Shown here in pieces: positions 60,713-64,000 of a stretch of DNA of 64,000 bases. Under the pieces are notes generated by a model. That model made no database searches, was not told the DNA's origin, and saw only the letters and a program-made list of their open reading frames with translations. The position numbers and the translations under genes were made by a program. Source of the stretch: Bacteriovoracaceae bacterium (GTDB lineage: Bacteria; Bdellovibrionota; Bacteriovoracia; Bacteriovoracales; Bacteriovoracaceae); contig JAIPEG010000003.1 of assembly GCA_021737405.1 (NCBI GenBank), forward strand, positions 1 to 64,000. The letters are read 5' to 3'. The stretch's first letter is position 1. Every line of letters begins with the position of its first letter.

Positions 60713-61870
60713 ATGGTAAAGAAAAAAAGCAGTACGGGATTTGAACACAAGGGCATTGCCCCTAATATTCTTTTAAAGCATGTAGAAAATACGGCTCCCT
60801 TTCTTTTTGCAGGAGAAGTTGATTCAAGTGCAAAAGATCGAGATTACCTAGAAAAGCTTAGATTCTATAAAAAAAATTTAAAACTTTTAAAAAACCTTGA
60901 TCTGCATGGCTACTTTCATTTATGCCTCTGTGCCCACTGGGCAACGGCCGGAACATTTGTGCCAACAGACGTGGATAATCAAATTCGAGAAGGACTTTGG
61001 AACCACGGTACGATTGGAAAGCACATCGATCGCATGGTTAAAACAACCATTGAATCATGGAAGTGGGACTACTCTCCAATGACCAATCGAGTGTCCTACA
61101 ATTCGACCCCCATGAGTACACATGAAGGCACATGGCTTAGTGTGGCGATTGGTGCCTACTGTGCCACCAAGAAACAGAAGCGAGCTGATTTAGCACAAAT
61201 GCTTGAAGACGTTATCCTAGAAGAAGTTAAGAAAGAAGAAGAAATTCTCCTCCACCTGGTAGAGACTCAAGACCATTTAAACTTCTTAAGGGCAGCTCCA
61301 TTGATGGCCCATAACTTTGGAGATTTAGACAGAGTCATCATTCAATGGAATATGGATTTAGAAGATCCTTTTATTAAAAGAATCTATAAACTAGGTCATA
61401 ACCTCAATCCAAATTATTCAGAAGTTCTCGTTTATACCGGTAAAGTAAACAAGGCTTTTTCTTCAAAAGAGAATCATCGCCATATGGCGCTTCGAGTACC
61501 AAAGTGCCTCAGACGCTCAAACAAATTTCTTATTCCAGTTGGACCTTTTATGGATGATTGGGGCGAGGATTTAATAAAGGCCAATATTTTAACTCTCACC
61601 GAAGTCGGAGAAGTTGTCGCTGCCCTCTATGATGGTTTCTTAAGACAAGTTGAGGCCTTTGGTTATATAAGAGGCTTTAGAGGGATTCTTAATCAGCTGG
61701 AAAATGGATTAGCTGACTTAGAATCTGCGCTCCCCTTTGACCTCATCCGGGATATCAAAAAATCTGAATTCTACAGACTCTCCGAAGTATCGCGTGAGAC
61801 CTTTGAAGCTGATTATAAGGCTGAACTAGAGAAATTTCGCACTCCTGATGTGAATTTTCAATTTAGCTAA
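60713..61870 (+). CDS. Protein of unknown function, helical, His/Glu-rich
   Basis: 385 residues from ATG at 60713 (MVKKKSSTG). An in-frame upstream ATG at 60635 would add 26 residues but overlap the divergent rluF start. Soluble, mostly helical; clusters of His/Glu such as HLCLCAHWATAGTF, THEGTWLSVAIGAYCATKK and HLVETQDHLNFLRAAPLMAHNFG could bind metal in a helical bundle, which is speculative. No family recognised. Precedes recQ by 49 bp on the same strand; may be cotranscribed. Confidence 0.55.
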   Translation: MVKKKSSTGFEHKGIAPNILLKHVENTAPFLFAGEVDSSAKDRDYLEKLRFYKKNLKLLKNLDLHGYFHLCLCAHWATAGTFVPTDVDNQIREGLWNHGTIGKHIDRMVKTTIESWKWDYSPMTNRVSYNSTPMSTHEGTWLSVAIGAYCATKKQKRADLAQMLEDVILEEVKKEEEILLHLVETQDHLNFLRAAPLMAHNFGDLDRVIIQWNMDLEDPFIKRIYKLGHNLNPNYSEVLVYTGKVNKAFSSKENHRHMALRVPKCLRRSNKFLIPVGPFMDDWGEDLIKANILTLTEVGEVVAALYDGFLRQVEAFGYIRGFRGILNQLENGLADLESALPFDLIRDIKKSEFYRLSEVSRETFEADYKAELEKFRTPDVNFQFS

Positions 61871-61919
61871 TTTGAAAAATAGCTTTTTTAAGTCTTTCTC
61901 CTAAGATACGATTCGCCCT

Positions 61920-63740
61920 ATGAGAGACGCACAGCTTCAAGAAATCCTTAAACAAACGTTTGGTCATAGTGACTTTAGGTTTGATCAAAGAGAAATCATC
62001 AATTCTATCCTTGATGGAAAAGATACCTTGGCCATCATGCCAACAGGTGGTGGAAAATCAGTCTGTTATCAAGTGCCTGCTCTTTTTAGTGATGGGATTA
62101 CATTAGTTGTGTCTCCCCTCATCTCTCTTATGCACGATCAGGTCATTAATTTGCAAGAAAACGGCGTAGAAGCAGTCTATTTAAACTCGTCTCAAAGTGC
62201 CCAAGCAAAACGCCTGGCAGAAGAGAAGATAGTAAATAAAGAGGTCAAATTAGTTTATGTATCACCTGAAGGCCTTCTATCGGGTTACTTAGGAAACTTT
62301 TTAAAGGGTCTCAATGTCTCCCTCATTGCCATTGATGAGGCCCACTGTGTTTCTCAGTGGGGTCATGAATTTAGAAAAGACTACACTCGCTTAGGTGAAT
62401 TAAAGGATATTTTTCCTGAAGTGCCCATATTGGCCTTAACGGCTACAGCAGACTCAAGAACTCGCTCTGATATTGCTTATCAATTGCGGATGAATTCTCC
62501 TGAAATTTTTGTGTCTTCATTTGATAGACCTAATATTAAATATAATATTTGTGAACGTAAGAATGAACTCTTGCAACTTGATCGCTTTATAAAAGAGCAT
62601 CACGCAAAAGACACCGGTATCGTTTACTGCTTATCCCGGAAAAAGGTCGAACGAATCGCCAAGGAATTGGCGGATCTTGGTCACAAAACGGTGGCCTATC
62701 ACGCAGGCCTTTCTCCAGAAGAGAGAGAAAGAGAACAAGAGGCCTTTAATAAGGAAGAGAAAATCATTGTGGTGGCCACCATTGCCTTTGGCATGGGAAT
62801 CGATCGACCTGATGTGCGCTTCGTCGCTCACCTTGATCTTCCAAAAAGTATTGAAAGCTATTATCAAGAAACGGGTCGCGCAGGCAGAGATGGTAAGCCA
62901 AGTACGGCCTGGATGATTTATGGCCTGCAAGACGTTATTAAGCTCACGCAAATGCTTGAAACAACCGACGCCAACGAGTCTTATAAGAAAGTGGCCCGTC
63001 ATAAGCTAGATTCCATGCTCTCCCTTTGTGAAACGGGACAGTGTCGAAGAAAGACGCTTCTTAGCTATTTTGAAGAAGAGAGTCAGGACTGCCAAAATTG
63101 TGATTCGTGCTTAAACCCTGGGGAAACCTTTGATGGTATGATCGATGCTCAAAAAGTGCTCTCTGTTATTTTTAAAACGGGTCAAATCTTTGGGGCCGGT
63201 TACATTGTCGATGTCTTAAGAAAAAGTAAAAATGCTAAAATTCTTGATAGAGGTCATGACAAGCTCTCCGTTTTTGGAATAGGGGCTGAAAAGTCAAAGA
63301 ACCACTGGAATGTTGTCCTTCGCCAACTTCTCAACTTAAATTATATTTACATCAAAAATTGGGAATACCGATCTCTAGGGTTAACCGCTAAAAGTGCAGA
63401 GCTCTTAAAGGGTCAGGTTCCTTTCATTATGAGAGAAACCAAAGAAAACCTGATCGTGGCCAAGCGCTCGGCAAAGACGATAGAGGCCAATCACGACCGC
63501 CTTGATTTATTTAATCAACTTCGAGAACTTAGAAGAGAGCTTGCAGAGGAAAAGAAAGTTCCCCCCTATGTTATTTTTGGGGACAAATCCTTACATGATA
63601 TGTGCCAGCTCCTTCCTCGCAATACGGATGAATTTCTCTTGGTTAATGGAGTTGGAGAGAGTAAATGCACCAACTATGGCGAGGCCTTCCTTAAAACGAT
63701 TCATCAATACTCACAAACCTCGAGTCAAAACATTCTATAA
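61920..63740 (+). CDS. recQ: ATP-dependent DNA helicase RecQ
   Basis: 606 residues, similar to E. coli RecQ (609). Helicase core with PTGGGKS (Walker A), IDEAHCVSQWGHEFRKDY (DEAH), LTATAD, QETGRAGRDG (motif VI), zinc-binding CRRKTLLSYFEE..CQNCDSC, RQC winged helix (IFGAGYIVDVLRKSKN) and C-terminal HRDC (PYVIFGDKSLHDMCQLLP, GVGESKCTNYGEAFL). 3'-5' helicase in RecF-pathway repair and replication fork processing. A TACGAT lies 7 nt before ATG, without a ribosome binding site. Confidence 0.95.
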   Translation: MRDAQLQEILKQTFGHSDFRFDQREIINSILDGKDTLAIMPTGGGKSVCYQVPALFSDGITLVVSPLISLMHDQVINLQENGVEAVYLNSSQSAQAKRLAEEKIVNKEVKLVYVSPEGLLSGYLGNFLKGLNVSLIAIDEAHCVSQWGHEFRKDYTRLGELKDIFPEVPILALTATADSRTRSDIAYQLRMNSPEIFVSSFDRPNIKYNICERKNELLQLDRFIKEHHAKDTGIVYCLSRKKVERIAKELADLGHKTVAYHAGLSPEEREREQEAFNKEEKIIVVATIAFGMGIDRPDVRFVAHLDLPKSIESYYQETGRAGRDGKPSTAWMIYGLQDVIKLTQMLETTDANESYKKVARHKLDSMLSLCETGQCRRKTLLSYFEEESQDCQNCDSCLNPGETFDGMIDAQKVLSVIFKTGQIFGAGYIVDVLRKSKNAKILDRGHDKLSVFGIGAEKSKNHWNVVLRQLLNLNYIYIKNWEYRSLGLTAKSAELLKGQVPFIMRETKENLIVAKRSAKTIEANHDRLDLFNQLRELRRELAEEKKVPPYVIFGDKSLHDMCQLLPRNTDEFLLVNGVGESKCTNYGEAFLKTIHQYSQTSSQNIL

Positions 63741-64000
63741 AAAGTGAGCAAAACTCTTAATCGTCTTCTCTGGCCACTTTTGTGGGCAGATTTATAAGTC
63801 CTCTTAAATAAAAAATTTCTAAGAAAATTCACAAAAACTGAGGCATTAACTCCTTAAAATACTTTAGATTTTGTGGCCTACTCTTTATAAAATACTCTTT
63901 GCTACTTGAGAGTGTCCGCCAATTTGCTAGTGTTTAGGTACCCAAGAGACAGAATCATTGGTTTTTGTGTTGTACGTCAGTCAAAGTGGTATGTAAGCTG
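63741..64000. other. Intergenic region to the window edge
   Basis: 260 bases without a gene or clear RNA. AT-rich with a weak 5-bp inverted repeat (ACTCT..AGAGT near 63893-63912). No terminator after recQ is convincing. Confidence 0.5.

Noticed and set aside
61865..61889. Hairpin with T-run between the 385-residue gene and recQ
   Set aside because: Only 5-bp AT-rich stem; too weak to call a terminator.
1..64000. tRNA, rRNA, CRISPR, prophage or attachment sites
   Set aside because: No cloverleaf T-loop (GGTTCGA type) near gene ends, no spaced direct repeats, and no integrase or phage genes were found by reading.

Overview
AT-rich bacterial chromosome segment (roughly 36-38% GC by eye) with about 74 protein genes on both strands, short intergenic gaps, and no rRNA, tRNA, CRISPR array or complete insertion sequence that I could find. 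Gene content suggests a Gram-negative, Bdellovibrio-like bacterium, most likely in the Bacteriovorax/Halobacteriovorax group. The clues are many signal-peptide, lipoprotein and outer-membrane beta-barrel genes, PilZ, HD-GYP and receiver proteins, an orphan CpaF ATPase, peptidoglycan-cleaving enzymes, and a sphingolipid-desaturase homologue (sphingophosphonolipids are reported from Bacteriovorax stolpii). The taxon is inferred from content, not proven.

Layout. 1-8.4 kb: the edge of an unidentified gene, secreted and lipoprotein genes, a single-domain FliG homologue, a flavin-reductase-like protein, a GT39-like membrane protein, a FabA/FabZ-type dehydratase, Sua5, a lone receiver domain, a CPBP protease and a PilZ protein. 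8.4-15 kb: a large L,D-transpeptidase-like/lytic-transglycosylase protein, two beta-barrels, an RsmF-type methyltransferase split into two overlapping genes, and MscS. 15-18.3 kb: feoAB behind a palindromic promoter, then an ATP-grasp enzyme. 18.3-20 kb: infC-rpmI-rplT, with an ATT start for infC. 20-25.4 kb: a PlsB-like acyltransferase, a CBS-less IMPDH/GMPR and a Na/Pi-cotransporter relative.

25.5-34.1 kb is the most coherent unit: hemA, a hemC-hemD fusion, hemL, a sensor kinase, a response regulator, hemE and hemN with 0-73 bp gaps, then a small radical SAM/SPASM gene. It covers most of the route from glutamyl-tRNA to protoporphyrinogen; hemB and the last steps are not in the window. A two-component system sits inside this heme operon, which suggests that heme synthesis or a linked respiratory state is sensed there. 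34-42.5 kb: a HAD hydrolase, MsrA, a rhomboid protease, a PAP2 phosphatase, a promoter-microprotein-terminator unit, FabI, a degenerate HD-GYP protein, a second two-component system and DeoC.

42.5-48.4 kb is an accessory block of unknown genes around an orphan CpaF-type secretion ATPase, ending with the remnant of a peroxiredoxin gene. 48.5-53.5 kb: an SRAP/YedK protein, a VAT1-like reductase, a homologue of eukaryotic dihydroceramide delta-4 desaturase, DUF924, a CTP-dependent lipid-kinase-like protein and an alpha/beta hydrolase. 53.5-64 kb: CorA, a lone RND permease, a VF530 protein, RlmF, RluF, an unknown 385-residue protein and RecQ.

The best leads for something undescribed are the bacterial DES1-like desaturase, the two-component system inside the hem operon, the 39-residue membrane microprotein with its own promoter and terminator, the single-domain FliG, the fused cell-wall enzyme, and a recurrent pattern of probable leaderless genes (a -10 hexamer 6-7 nt before ATG with no Shine-Dalgarno sequence).
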